Source of the DNA: Spinacia oleracea
Lineage: Eukaryota; Streptophyta; Magnoliopsida; Caryophyllales; Amaranthaceae
Assembly (NCBI RefSeq): GCF_020520425.1
Contig: NC_079487.1
Coordinates: 125,200,385-125,264,384, forward strand
Direction of reading: 5' to 3'
Length of the DNA: 64,000 nucleotides
The notes below the pieces were generated by a model. The model was not told where the DNA came from, searched no databases, and saw nothing but the letters and a program-made list of their open reading frames with translations. This document shows positions 35,901-47,802 of this stretch, piece after piece (within the stretch, counting starts at the first letter, position 1; each line of letters opens with the position of its first letter). The translations under genes were made by a program, and so were the position numbers.

Positions 35901-37490
35901 AGAACATGTCGTAGCAAAGTAAAGCTCCACTAAATTTGATGCAATGTAATACTATAACACTGGAGTTTTACCCTTCATTTAATGTTAAGAGAACAACACA
36001 ATGATACGAAACAAGAAACAAGAAACAAGCATCATAATTCTTTAATCAGTGTTCATAATGTTCAGAATCATCTTATGCTGTCGAAAAATATCTACTCACT
36101 TCTTAGTAACAATGTACCAACATAACAAATGGCTCAAACAGACAAACACTTAACTGTTGCTTACATTCATCACGGTAAAACAACAGGCGTATCCAACTCA
36201 ATTCCAACTTGAACTCATGAGATAAAACCTTGTTTAAGGAGTGTTGGAGAACATTGTGTTACACAAAATCTACTTAAACTATAAACCAGTTTGCCAATAA
36301 TGTTCTAAGGCGGATTTTCAACACCAAGGGAAAATTTTCCGATCTACTTCATATTTCATATCCCCTCACAATGTCCAACAATCCAAATAACCTCAAAATA
36401 TCATACCATCAGCTGCAATTAACCAGACATTGGCACAAATCGAGCAGAACTGTTTGCGCCAAAAAACATTCAATCAATTCATAACAAATTCTATCAAGCC
36501 AAACGTCGTTAGGCATGACTATCAAACACTCAGTACCACCAAGTCCGTCAACCCTATGCCTCATTTATCCTCTTCTCGACTTCTAGGAGATCTGGAATCT
36601 TCTAAACCTCAAGTGCTCTAACGCCACATAATTAGAACCTAGCAATTAACTTCCTAATCATCAATCTTGGTGGTGTTAATCTAACTAGTTTCAAGCAGGG
36701 AAGTCACAGTCACCAACCCACTTTTGTTACTAGCTTGCAAATGGAGAAAGGCATAAGAATCAGCAAAATCAAGTACTACTGCAATTAGATTAATTAAACT
36801 AAATTAATTAATCAAAGTACTAATCGCATTAATCAAACCCTCATCTAACTTTTGTTTACATAACCACATCCACTAAACAAAACAAACAAACAAAAAAAAG
36901 TAACTTACAGCAAAAAGAGTGAACAAACATCAGCTGCCACAGAAAAATCAATCCACATTTTCTCACATCTTCCATTAAATAAAACAACAAAAACATCATA
37001 TCTTTATCCAATTCCAGTTTTTGGCGTACACAAAGCCACGAAGGCATGTAGACAGTTCGATCTCAAGTCATAGATACGCTACTAGTTAGTCTACTACGCC
37101 AAGACTTTACCAACTAAACTAGTTGAAATCGACTATGATTAACCCAACTCATAGCTAGTGATATTACTAGCTCAACCCTCAAAAAAACGAAAAAAATCAA
37201 CAAAAATCAGAAATTGGGCATAAACCCAGAAAAATTAAAAGCTGAGAAATTTAACCTTGGTAGGTGGGATTATTAAAAGATCGATCTGGGAAAGAAGTAT
37301 TGTTAATTCCATCGACAGAACGATCAGACAAGCGAGAAGAAGCGCGTTTCTTAATTGCAGATTTCTTCCTTTTGCGATTGATAGTAGCAGTGGAAGTAGT
37401 AGCAGTACTAGCATTATGATGGGTCTTCTTGTTTGACCTCTTTGATCTTTTACCAACACACCCTTTTGGGGTTGATACACAAGCTCCCAT
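32922..37490 (-). CDS. EDR2-like protein with DUF1336 (EDR2_C) domain
   Basis: Nine exons, high to low: 37490-37256, 35837-35754, 35687-35322, 35228-35093, 34923-34761, 34144-34016, 33551-33357, 33269-33147, 33029-32922. They encode 512 residues, similar in architecture to Arabidopsis CW14 and its relatives. The N-terminus [10 protein letters not shown] is a good N-myristoylation signal with a neighbouring Cys for palmitoylation, so membrane attachment is likely. A basic, Ser-rich region follows. The DUF1336 domain covers about 270-500 ([49 protein letters not shown], ending [18 protein letters not shown]). EDR2 itself limits disease resistance and binds phosphoinositides, but this short class lacks its PH and START domains. 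Its function is not established. The last intron uses a GC donor (CAG/GCAAGT), required to reach the conserved C-terminus. Exon 3 has a tandem TAGTAG acceptor. Intron 6 carries a Stowaway MITE. Confidence 0.95.
33593..33952. mobile_element. Stowaway MITE in an intron of the EDR2-like gene
   Basis: The left end CTCCCTCCGAACCTAAATGTTA and inverted right end CTCCCTCCGAATCTAAATGTTA are nearly identical over about 22 bp and flanked by TA. It is 360 bp and non-coding. It lies between exons 6 and 7 (33552-34015). The close match of the ends suggests a fairly recent insertion. Confidence 0.93.
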
Positions 37491-40400
37491 TTTTCTCTCT
37501 CCCCCTCCCTCTAGAAATTTGCAGAGGAGAGAGAAAATTAAAGAGGAAGAAGGGGAAGAAGATGAAGAAATTGGAGAAAATAATGGTTTAAATTAATAAG
37601 AATAATATTGATGATTATATTGGAGGGGTTTGATTGATGTGTATTAATAATTAAATAAATTAATTAATGTAATGGCAATGAATTGAATGCAAGAGAAGAG
37701 GAAGGAAGAGGAGGAGAGAGAAAATAAAAAGCAGCAAAACGTGAATTCGAAGGGAAAAGAAAGATATATGTGGGTCGGATGGAAGAAAGAAAGAACGAAC
37801 AAAGAAGGTGAAATTATTGAAAAGAAGAGGCTTGTAATGCAACAAACAATCAACAACAACAACAAGAACAACCGCTTCTTTTTCTTTTAAAGCTTTTTTA
37901 GGTGTAGCGGGAGATACGCAATCCAAGTGATATAGACGAGATTTGATCCTAGTATTATTCCGTAGTATTAATGATACTCTATGTTGAGATTTTTTATTTT
38001 TTTCTGTTGTTTTTGTTTTTCTGGTTTTGTATAAAATAAATGATTGTATTTTCGTGGAATGTATACTCTGTATTAACGTATTTAATTTCGATTCTCCAAT
38101 ACTCCGTATCACTTGCTACCTACTGAATACGTGTGCAAGACAACAACGACCTTTGTTTCGTTGTGCATTATGGAGAATTGTCTTTCTTTTGTTTATGTCT
38201 ATGTTGATGTTGATGTTGATGTTGATTTTTTAATTTTCTTTCATTGATATTGATTGTTAGGAAATTTGGAGCGACTACTAATATTAATTTAGATTAAGAT
38301 GTTGTGATCGAGGATTATGATGAAAAAGATTGATTAAAGATCTAAACATTCAATGTATATTAAAAAAAATATGAAACTTAATTATTATTGGACTAGAATC
38401 TTATCAAATTGATTTAGGGGTGAGACTTTTTATTCAATTCGATTTTGGTGAATGAGCTGGATTTTGGGAGCACCTACTTCTTCCACAACCTTGACTTTTA
38501 TTTATTTGAATTTGACTTTGGATTAAAATGAATTACATATTCTTGTTACTCAAAGAAAGTAATTTAAATACCTTAAACCCTTCGACTTAACAAATCAGTT
38601 ACTTAATCCATTTTTTTAATTTCATCTTCTTTTACTTAAAATATCTTAACTCAATTATTGGCAACTTTAAAGTACCACTACAATATTATTGGTCAACTAA
38701 CCAATACAAATATTAACAACTCTTTAATCTCTACACGTAATCATAAGGAGTACTTTCTTTTCTTTTCTTTTATAAATATTTTTTTTGAATAGTATTTCGT
38801 CTAACTTATCTGATTTCAAGTGCATTGGAAAAAAAGTAATACCCCATTAGTCCGTTACTATTATATATACTTCGATAACTTTATTATCACAATTTCACAA
38901 TAATGTGTAATTGAACATGAGTAATAAAACACGCCTAATCCAATTAACTTGATTTGAATTGAATCTAGTGGTTAATCTTGTAACTCGAAATGAATTGAGT
39001 GAAACGTAAAAGACCTATTCAATCATCATAGTTTCTTGTTCCAATATTTATTGTTATACACTTAAAGATTAGGCAAATATAAAGGAATCCCTCCCCAAAC
39101 AGGCGAACACCCTCTTTTAGTAAGCTATAGATTCAAAACCCATTTCAACCTCTTTTGATCTAACAACACAATCTCATACTCCAAGTAAAATTTCAAGGGA
39201 GTTTAGTCTCACTTGTACGTAGTACTTGTTACTTATGTACTGGCCGGTTTACTAGTTTAGGCAATTTAATTAATCAATTGATAGATAGTTGGAGGAAAAA
39301 AAAGTTAGAAAACATTGTTCACTACATCATCATATCTTTATGTAGATGGTGAAAACACAAGTACATCATACATCGTGTATAATAGTATGTGTAAATTACA
39401 CTACAAGTTTAGAATTCAACCTAATAAAATATACTATGTAGTATTAATCCCTTATCTCTCTCCAGCATCAAACCAAACACCAATAACATTTGAGTATGTT
39501 TAGTAAACACCAAAGTTTTACAAGTATGTATTACTTTTCTATCGTCTAATTGTAAAAAAAACAAACAAAAAAAAAAACAAAAATTGGTCCCCGTTTGCCA
39601 CATGTCAAACACGCACTTCTTGCATCGAATTGGTTTTCCATTTGGTGTTCATGAACACCAATGTTACATGTTTTCACTCTCCCATTCCCCCTCTTCCTTT
39701 ATCTTTTCTCATTTCTCATTTGGTTCTCTCTCTCATTTCTCTACCTATTTTATAATTTTTTATTTCACACTCTATTGAACACCAATGTTTGTTGTTTGAT
39801 AAAGGATTTTTGGTATTTACTACCTTAAAAATACACCATTTTTGTATTTACCAACTTATGAATTTTTTAGTTTAAATTACTACCTTAAAGTTTCAATTTT
39901 TTTTGTATTTACTACAACTATACAATGTTCTCCTTTTAAAATTGAGATATCTCTTTCGTTTCTTAATTATTTTAAGTGATTCAAAACTCATTCTTTTCAT
40001 TTATGTGTAAGGATTACAAAGGAATATTGTTTTTAGCATTTTATGAAAGGTAAAATGAATTAAGGAGTAAATATAATTTATAAAAGTTTAAAATAGTAGT
40101 AATTTTTTTTTTTGGAAGTTTAAGTAGTAATTTAAAATAAAATTTTCATCTGTTCTTTTTTAAATGACACAATTATTTAGGCACGTTTTCCAATGCATGA
40201 TTTCAAACGTTAATATCTCCAATTATGGATAAGAAAAAATTATAAAAGTTGATATTTAAAAAATATTTATTGAGACGAATCTAATAAGACCCCACACGGC
40301 TGTGTTTTTTCTTAAGTATAAATCACAAAATGAAGTCAAAGGAACTTATGTGAATAGTGTCATAAACTCAATTGTGTCATGTAAATAAGAACGGAGGAAT

Positions 40401-41094
40401 TATATGTCAACATAAGTTCGAAACAAACAGATTCTAAATCCTATTTTAAAACAATAGGACACAGTTTACATCTTTAATAGTCACTTCTCATGTCTTACCT
40501 AGATGGTGAGAACACAAATGGTGAAAACACAAATAATCATACCTAATTTATTTATTTTTGAAAAAAAAATCAAGTTTGAGCAGTTGAAACTTCAAAGTCT
40601 TACCACCCTTCAAAAAAAAAAAAAAAAACTTCAAAGTCTTACCAATAAGAAGGTTAGTCAAATAATAATTTTTGAAAAAGGAAAAAGAAAAGGTTGAGAT
40701 GCAGTCAGTCACGGTAGTCGTTGTAGCCGCGTTAGCGCATTCTTATTATTAAGCGTTAATTATTGAGATTATTATTACACTCACTTGAGGAGAGATAAAG
40801 TGTTTGTACTCTTACACTGCCACGTGTCCAAATATCTTAAGCAAAGCGTGTGCACATTTTGTTTTCTTATACGGAGTACTAGTATTTTCTTTGTTCTCAG
40901 TGATTTTTCTGTGGCAGCTTTATAATTTATTTTCACTGAATTTTACTGTTGTTTTTTAGTGGTACAATTGTACAAACACGAGAAGGTACAGAAAATAATC
41001 CATGGCCCATGGCATGCAAAGGAGTCGAAAATAATCCATGTCTGTGTTCATTAAATTTTTTTTTTTCTTTTATGGGGAAGAATAATTTCAGTAA

Positions 41095-41439
41095 GAGCAA
41101 TTAGCGTTAGTATGAGCAATAGTTTGAACAATAATCTTATTGAGTATTAACTTAAGACTTTCCATTTAAGTGGGAGAGTATAACAAAAGTCTGAGCAAGA
41201 GTCTTGGAATATCAAGACTCTACTTAAAACGTTTAAACAGTAAAATCTTTGTTAATTATAGTTTTATAATTTTATTATTTTATTATTTTCACAAGTTTGA
41301 GAAGTCTTAAATGAGTATGAGGGGTGAAGTGGAAAAATTAAGTAAGTCTAGAAGGGTCTCAACAAGAATCTGAGAAATTGAAAATAAATAAAAAACTGAT
41401 GTGAAAGTCTTAGCTCATACTGACGCTAATCTTGCTAAT
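41095..41439. mobile_element. TIR MITE, family unclear
   Basis: AGAGCAATTAGCGTTAGTATGAGC at the left pairs with the inverted right end AGCAAGATTAGCGTCAGTATGAGC. The interior repeats phrases such as AAGACT and GTCTGAGCAAGAGTC. It is about 345 bp and non-coding. The exact borders and target duplication are not clear. Confidence 0.6.
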
Positions 41440-41734
41440 AATCTGCCAAACAACATCTACAATGATAAAACAGATGTGTAAACCACAGATTTAAAGAAAA
41501 TTCATAACTGCTACAATCAAAACAATTACTATTCTGCATCCTAAAGCACATCTCGTACTCCACCACTTCTAGCTTAACGCGAGCTGTGATTTTCGATGTT
41601 TTCACATCTTTCCAAGTAGAGTCATTCGCAATCTGCACATGAATTGTTCTAGTCGACGAGTTGATGATAAACCCTAAACCTGTATGAATCCAAATATCCT
41701 TCCTAATTATTGAAACCCTAAAAAAAATTCTCAT
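41435..41734 (-). CDS. Small hypothetical open frame, unrecognised
   Basis: A minus-strand frame of 99 codons begins MRIFFRVSIIRKDIWIHTG and includes IINSSTRTIHVQIANDST, which reads like protein. Upstream on the same strand lies C/T-rich DNA with TTAGGGTTTCAG, a phrase typical of plant leaders, and an 18-bp hairpin. The last codons run into the neighbouring MITE, so the true 3' end is probably a splice or was lost. I know of no matching family. It may be a gene relic or a short first exon. Confidence 0.25.
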   Translation of the reverse strand: MRIFFRVSIIRKDIWIHTGLGFIINSSTRTIHVQIANDSTWKDVKTSKITARVKLEVVEYEMCFRMQNSNCFDCSSYEFSLNLWFTHLFYHCRCCLADY

Positions 41735-41885
41735 CCATGGATGAGAATCAAGAACCTAGAAAACTCTAGGAAAAACCCACAAAATTTGGGAACAACCCAT
41801 GAATAAATTGGGAATAAATCAACGGAAAAAAATCGAAACAAGACAAAACATAAAGAAAAAACAATGAAGAAACAAGAGAAAGGGT

Positions 41886-41925
41886 CGGAAATAGTCTAAT
41901 TTTCGAAGAAATTAGACTATTTCCG
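41886..41925. other. Perfect-stem hairpin, 18 bp stem and CGAA loop
   Basis: The left arm CGGAAATAGTCTAATTTT pairs with the right arm GAAATTAGACTATTTCCG with only one G-T wobble, around a CGAA loop. It lies about 150 bp upstream (minus strand) of the small open frame at 41435-41734. It could be the core of a short foldback repeat or an RNA hairpin in a leader. It is too short for a typical plant microRNA precursor. Confidence 0.6.
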
Positions 41926-42187
41926 GCCTAAGCGGCAAAGAAAACTGAAACCCTAAAATATGAGAGAGAAGAGAGAAAAAGGAGAGAGAGGAGCAACTTA
42001 ATTATGTTCATTTAACTTAAGCATTGCGTACAAAAATAAATAAAAATTATATTAAAAAATAATTAAGAAAGAAGATGATTGATTTCAAGACGTAAATCAT
42101 AGAGTGATGAAGAAACTTTCAACTAATCTTGTTAGTGTGTTTATTTTGTCAATAGTAATTCTAACCTGTCAATTATGTCTAACTAAC

Positions 42188-42485
42188 TCTTGAGCTCATT
42201 TAAAAAACGAGCAATTATATAGTTGTTGTTTAGCCGTCTTTTAAATTTTCTCAAGTTTTAAGTTGTGTTCGTCGGCCATAAAGGGAGATAAAGTAAAAGA
42301 AGTTGAATGAATATGAATTAAATGGTGAATTGAGGTTGAATAAGGAAGATGAAGTGTGAGGGGCGTTAAAACCATAACAAACAACAAAAGAAAAAATTGA
42401 AAAGAAAAAAAATAAAACCATATTGATGGATGAATAGAGGAGATATACATGTCAACTAATCATCTATGATTTCGCTTTTTAAATA
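42188..42485. repeat. Shorter copy of the 21.2-22.4 kb repeat
   Basis: It shares CATTTAAAAAACGAGCAATTA, AAGTTGAATGAATATGAATT, AATGGTGAATTGAGGTTGAAT and CTATGATTTCGCTTTTTAAA with the longer copy, in the same order. It lacks the Helitron and the internal inverted duplication, so it shows the ancestral arrangement. The ends are weakly inverted (TTTAAAAAACGAG / TTTAAAAAGCGAAA). Confidence 0.65.
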
Positions 42486-43671
42486 CATAGATTTGTCCAT
42501 ATAACTTGTTTTTATTAGGGACATTTTAGACTATTTTATAAGAGGATACCAAAATGCCATTTACGTTAATAATCTTGAGAGTTCTCTTTTAGAATAGACT
42601 TAAGTTTGCGTTTGAATTCGAACTTTCAATTAACTCAGAAATTTATCTTAGCACGTACGGTCTTTAATTTTAAAAAGATTTGTATTCATTAACGATTAAT
42701 TTATTAGTCGAGTCGATATCATTAACAAGCTTTTTTCATAAATTAATGAGCTTCAGATATTTTTTACTCCATGTGATTCTGAATACTTGCAACAATTACC
42801 TTTTTCGGCATGTTCATGAACATTTAGAACACTTCGTCTTTGACATGACACCATTAATACTTTTGCTTCACTCCCCTTTTTAGTTTTTACCTCTATTGTA
42901 ATTTGTACCAATACTTCTCTTTTCTCTCTCTCACATACAAAGTAAACAATAAAAGTATCACCATTAAGGCCACTTACACATTAATCAACTCACTTCTATT
43001 ATTAACTAAGGACAAAGACAATGTCGGAATACTAGAGGGAGGATAAGTAGGGAGTTAGTATTTGTTTTCCGTGAAGTTTCTGTTTTTTACTGTATTTTTT
43101 TTAGTGGTACAGGTATTAGAAGGTACAGAAAACTAGGGTAATTTGTTTCTAGCTAACTTTCCCCCCCTATTTTGTTCATTTCTTATTTGTTGTTTTCTAT
43201 TCCCAATTTTATTTGATTATTTTAATTTTATTTATGTGGACCACATATTCACACAAGGGATAGTTACAACTTACAACTTACAAGATGGGTGAAAATTAAT
43301 TATCGTTATATATATGACATCATGTAACTTAACCTTAACGACTAGATCTAAGAATCATGTGTTGAAATGTCCTTGCCATTGGTAGTTGCCACCAATTATA
43401 TCCTTTTTATCATATCTATATGTCTACTTTTGTACATTGGCTTCGCTTGTCAAGTTGTTATCCCATCTATAAGATGCCGATTAGGAATTTTCTGCCAATC
43501 AGAGTTAATTATAAGGTATTCTGCAAATAACTATTAGGGTCAATTTTCAATTTTATAATGTGGAAGTCGTGTAATTTCCTGCATTGCAAGATTAAATCCA
43601 TGTTAACATTTAGGGACGGATCTTGAATACTTTTATGAGGGGGCTATTAGAAAAAAAAATCAAGCAATATA

Positions 43672-44368
43672 CTATTCCTTCCGTCTCATAATTATAGTCC
43701 CGTTTGACAAAAACACGAATTTTAAGAAAAATGGAATATAGTACATGAAAATGTGGAATAAAGTACAAATGATGATTGAATTGTATGGAAAAGTGAATAA
43801 AGTACATGTGAAAGAGAATATAGTACATACTCCCTCCGTTCCAAAATGTTTGTTACGTTTGGACTTTTGCACGTTTATTAATGTATAATAAAGATTCTTT
43901 TGGTTTTTTATTAAAAAATAAACTGAGTAAAACCCCAATCCACTAATAATTACAACAACCAATAAGATTGTTTTATTTATCAAAATGAACCAATAATGGA
44001 AAAGCACAAAGATTGCTAACTTAACATACTTGGAAAATTGTAAAGAAATTTAATGAGTTGAAAAAATTGGACCAATTAAAATTAAAAGTTGGCACAAAAA
44101 ATAATAGTATAATAAGTTTATAAAAGGAAAGATTCTCCCATGTAACAAACATTGTGAAACACCCTAAAAGGAATACGTAACAAACATTTTGGAACGGAGG
44201 GAGTAGGAATTTGGAATATAGTACATGGGTAGGGTTTTCAATACATTTTTAATTAATATAGTACATGAGAAAGTGGAGACTTTAGTAGACAAAATTAGAA
44301 ACAAGACTATAATTTTGAGACGTCCGATTTAGAAAACAGGACAATAATTTTGGGACGGAGGGAATATG
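43672..44368. mobile_element. Stowaway MITE, middle layer of a three-layer nest
   Basis: The left end CTATTCCTTCCGTCTCATAAT and inverted right end CATATTCCCTCCGTCCCAAAAT lie at TA. The second part of each arm (TATAGTCCCGTTTGAC and, inverted, TTGTCCTGTTTTCTAA) still pairs. It is interrupted by the MITE at 43830-44203. Confidence 0.8.
43830..44203. mobile_element. Stowaway MITE, innermost layer
   Basis: CTCCCTCCGTTCCAAAATG at the left and its exact inverse CATTTTGGAACGGAGGGAG at the right are flanked by TA (43828-43829 and 44204-44205). The next stretch, TTTGTTACG, also pairs. It is 374 bp and non-coding. The identical termini make it the youngest of the three layers. Confidence 0.95.
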
Positions 44369-44487
44369 TAATAATACAATTATATACAAATTTTAGGGGG
44401 GAAGTAACTAAAAATACACTGTAAAATTTTCCAGTCGGGGGACCAGGCCCACCCCAACGCCAACTAAGATCCGCCATTGTCAACATT

Positions 44488-46435
44488 AATTAGGAAATGT
44501 AACTCTATCTACGAAAACTCTAATACTAAAAGTTAGAATTTCCTACTCAACAATTAACTTCACTTGTGAAGTTGTTATCCATCCAAAAGATGCAAAATCG
44601 TGTATATTATTTGTGGTTATGAGGTCTACTTCACTACCACTGACAATTTTAATTTTATGAGTTTAGAATGAAGTCATGTAATTAGAGAGAATCAAGAGAA
44701 ATTGAGGCTTATGTCTATATTAGTACATTGGCTTTACTTGTGAAGTTGTTATCCTTTTAAAAGATGTCATATATAACATGTCTAGTGATTAATTATGGTT
44801 ATACTTATGACTCTTATGAGGTAATGCTATGAGTTTTTCCAATATCTAAGTTAGGGCTAAGCTGGATTCCAAGCCAAAACATGCAAACATGTTTTGTTCT
44901 ATGATGTTTAGGGTCGGGTTAGGCTAGCTTCGAGTCGGACTTGAAACTTGAAAGGATTGAGGTTCTCTTCAAATTTGGTTGGTTAACTAGGTCGCGTAAG
45001 CCATGTCAAAAGTTATCATCTCTGACCTCTACTCACATCCGTCATTTTGCTACATAAGCCAAAGATACATCTTCTTTTGGGGTGCTATATATATAAGGAT
45101 ATATTTTTGGCTCAAATGATTACTCGATTTACTACTTTGAATTCTATATCTTGGTGCATATTTACTAGGTAAAAGTTACGTAGTATTATAGAATATATCC
45201 TTGGATGTTACAAATTGTTACATATATACTATGTTCAACTTAATTTACATGTTAAATCCCGTATTACATGACATGTACTAATGAATAGAGGGGTTTCACG
45301 TGGTATATATACATTTTTAAAAACACATTTTAATAGCTTAATATATGAAGTAATAAATTATTTTTGTATTTCTATCTTCTACAACTGCAATGCACTCGTC
45401 GTCCACCACCATACACATATTTAGCATATTTATAATTTAGTGGAGGCATTTTGAATTTATTTCAAAAAAAATTGTTTTTAACTTTTTATAGAAAGACATA
45501 AAATTATTTCATATTGGAGAAATTAATAAACTTAAATCAAGTGTTCTTACTTCTTAGGTATTGTAGTTGTGATACATCAATTTGAAACAAAATACTAAAA
45601 AGTAAAAATTCAAAAAGATGGAAAATGAAATCTTATCAAAATTTGAGGGTTTTTGTTTTTGTTTTTTTGGCAACGATATAACAGAACACAAACTAGTCAT
45701 TACAGGTGACACATGACCTCCCACTACTCTAGTCCAATGACATTGAAACTTCACACGTACAAGTGTACAACCAACACAATTGACACTAACAACAAACTTC
45801 TTCCTTGAATGTACGAACAAACTCAAAGAAGGTGGATGATCAATTTTCCTTTTTCAACCAACTTAAAACAGGAAATAATAAATAACACTTTCTCTCTTAT
45901 TTTAACCTTTCACCATAGGCAAAAGTTGGTTTAAACATAAATGCATGTCCAACCATGAGTTGTTCTCTAACTTGTGGGCCAACAACAAGAGATGCCGTGA
46001 GTTATATGGAACATTTTACAGTTGACTAGATAATATCCAAACAAAGATACCAAGCACGGAGTATTAGATACACAATTGACCAATACTACGTACATCACCA
46101 ATTATAGATTTTACTACGGAGTACCTATCTACGCACTAGAGGCATCAAATTTTGCTTGTGTCACCAAAATTTAAGGTACATATATGTTCAGGTCGAGTTC
46201 TCGTTCTTGAGTCGGATTAGTTTTTGACAACTCTAATATTCACCATTACAGTCAAATGAAGTATGGACCACCACAAAAATATACTTCGCATCTACCAATA
46301 TACGGAGTACTCCTCTATTAGTTTACCAACATAAGTCTCAAATACGGATTACTAAGTACGTAGTACGAAGTATAAGATAATAAGGTTAAGGTTTGAATCG
46401 TGGACAAATATTACGTTTTGCTAGCTCGATCTTCA
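44488..46435. other. Intergenic, no supported gene
   Basis: AT-rich DNA. The phrases TACTTGTGAAGTTGTTATCC and TTCACTTGTGAAGTTGTTATCC recur near 44560 and 44735, and a related phrase near 43445, so short diverged repeats are present. TACGGAGTA occurs at 46115 and 46301. No gene is visible. Confidence 0.4.
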
Positions 46436-46880
46436 TGTGAAATAGACCTTGAATGTGTATGTCGCATCGAATGAAACACCACCGGGATCTAATTAGCGAT
46501 GTGTTTTACTTAGGGCAACAAGTATATAAACTTCCTAGATCTTAGCTTAGTTTAATTTTGTAATCAGTTTTCTGCAAGATCAATGAAATATTATTTACAT
46601 CAATTGCATGTTGGTTCAGTGGTGATTAAGGCTGAACTTGATAGAAAATACCAATGTTCTATCCCCCACAACAACAATTGGGAGGGAACTGAAACCTATC
46701 CACTCAGAACTCGCCCTGAATTTGGATTAACCCTAAGGATGAACCGAGTTGTACACCAAAAACAAAATGAAACATCATTTACTTTGCATGTGGGTGTAGC
46801 TAATACATTATTAGTAAACCTTGTCTAATTTTGTATTCATATTAGTTGTTCTCCTTTAATTTTGTGTACATCCATTAACA
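46436..46880 (+). mobile_element. Solo LTR, copy 3, with an inserted SINE
   Basis: It is a diverged relative of the LTRs at 29722-30025 and 48297-48670, starting TGTGAAATAGACCTTGAATG and ending CATCCATTAACA. It shares the TATATAAACTTCCTAG block, GCAAGATCAATGAAA and GTAGCTAATACATTATTAG with them. The flanking 5-mers CTTCA and CCTCA match at four of five positions. A SINE sits in its 3' part. It is the oldest-looking of the three. No internal retroelement region is present. Confidence 0.65.
46611..46772 (+). mobile_element. SINE inserted in a solo LTR
   Basis: TTGGTTCAGTGGTGATTAAGG resembles a pol III A box. GTTCTATCCCCCACAACAAC contains a B-box-like segment in the right place. The downstream phrase TCAGAACTCGCCCTGAATT is typical of a plant SINE family as I remember it. 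It ends in an A-rich tail (CCAAAAACAAAATGAAA). The flanks ATTATTTACATCAATTGCATG and ATCATTTACTTTGCATG look like a diverged target duplication. Confidence 0.75.
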
Positions 46881-47190
46881 CCTCACCGTACAGCTAGAAA
46901 TGTGACAAGACTTGTGAAATTAAAGAGAGTTAATATGCGACAGGACTTGACATTTGACCATAAAAATGAGAATACCCTAGTATTGTATTCTCTAGTCTTC
47001 CCACCTTCCATCTTTATTTAGATGCCCTTATTATGCCACATTGAGTCATTGTTCTCCGACTCGGGTTTGATTACGGGTCTGAAACGCACACACGTTTCAT
47101 AAGGCATCATTTGATCCAAGAACGAGTCACATCAGAGGGCAAAAATGCTCTAATATTGAGGTAAAAGATTAATCATAGATTGTATAGAGT

Positions 47191-47432
47191 ACTACGTGGA
47201 GGGGCTAGCCGTGGGAGAGCCACGCCTCTAGCATCCTCTTCTAAAATCACACACAGTTCAGTAGGAATAGTTTCTAAATAAACAAGACTATAAGAGTATG
47301 AGACGCCTTGATTGACAAGCCAATCCGCCGCACGGTTTCCTCTCGGTATACATGAATTAGCTTTACCTTACAATCAGACATTCGTAATAAAGCTTGGCAT
47401 TCCCAAGTTCATGGATACAGTCCCCTAAATAA
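47191..47432 (-). mobile_element. L1-type LINE fragment (RNase H tail)
   Basis: Minus-strand translation gives ALLRMSDCKVKLIHVYRE and then, after a one-base frame slip, GNRAADWLVNQGVSYSYSL and IPTELCVILEEDARGVALP. This is the RNase H-like C-terminal part of plant L1 LINE polyproteins (motif HxYREGNRxADxLA). Only this tail survives, with no poly-A or target duplication that I can place. Confidence 0.8.
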
Positions 47433-47517
47433 ACTTAGTTGTTACGGTGTAGTTGGTTAAGTCCAGTGCGTGTGTGACACAATAGAGTACAATTTTATCG
47501 ATTATATTAACATATAT

Positions 47518-47647
47518 TTTTTTTTTTTTTGGTGCGAATGAGCCACAAGGGCAATATAAATTACAAATGGGGGCGGGGGGATTCGAACCTGAGACCTATT
47601 GTACACAGGCCCTCAGTCTTAACCACTAGGCCAAGACATATTGGTAC
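47518..47647 (-). mobile_element. SINE with 15-bp target duplication
   Basis: Minus-strand reading: GTCTTGGCCTAGTGGTTAAG (A box), AGGTTCGAATCCCCCCGCC (B box), a tail TTATATTGCCCTTGTGGCTC and a terminal A tract. Identical 15-bp duplications TATATTAACATATAT flank it (47503-47517 and 47648-47662). The intact duplication points to a fairly recent insertion. Confidence 0.93.
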
Positions 47648-47802
47648 TATATTAACATATATGCATCTTATTCCCTCCCTGCCTTGTTGCAAAGATAATT
47701 TGATGGTTGTGTGACTGACAAAAGGGTTCGGTGGACATGGGATCGAGTCAGTGGCTAGGAATCAGGAGGAGATATCTGTTTTGCTGTTACTATAAGAGTT
47801 AA

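Larger units (their letters stand above)
37491..42187. other. Gene-poor region upstream of the EDR2-like gene
   Basis: Bases 37491-37900 are purine-rich on the plus strand, hence C/T-rich on the gene strand, and form the promoter and leader of the EDR2-like gene. A short GATGTT microsatellite lies near 38197-38226. Around 39.6-40.7 kb there is AT-rich DNA with homopolymer tracts. The open frames here are low-complexity shadows. The MITE, hairpin and small open frame near 41.1-41.9 kb are listed separately. Confidence 0.45.
43611..44479. mobile_element. hAT element containing two nested Stowaway MITEs
   Basis: The left end TAGGGACGGATCTTGAA pairs with the inverted right end CAATGGCGGATCTTAGTTGG. 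Flanking 8-bp sequences TTAACATT (43603-43610) and TCAACATT (44480-44487) match at 7 of 8 positions. Once the nested elements are removed, only about 170 bp of the hAT remain, so this is a small MITE opened by later insertions. Confidence 0.8.

Noticed and set aside
37660-38112. 150-codon minus-strand frame upstream of the EDR2-like gene
   Set aside because: It is low-complexity Ser/Leu/Phe sequence from a C/T-rich leader or promoter, with no family features.
38197-38230. CRISPR-like or regulatory repeat
   Set aside because: It is a short GATGTT microsatellite, common in plant DNA.
41886-41925. MicroRNA precursor
   Set aside because: The stem is only 18 bp with a 4-base loop, too short for a plant microRNA hairpin.
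46583-46828. 81-codon plus-strand frame
   Set aside because: It lies across a SINE and the 3' part of a solo LTR.
47518-47647. tRNA gene on the minus strand (good A and B boxes)
   Set aside because: It has an A-rich tail, a non-tRNA body and a 15-bp target duplication, so it is a SINE.
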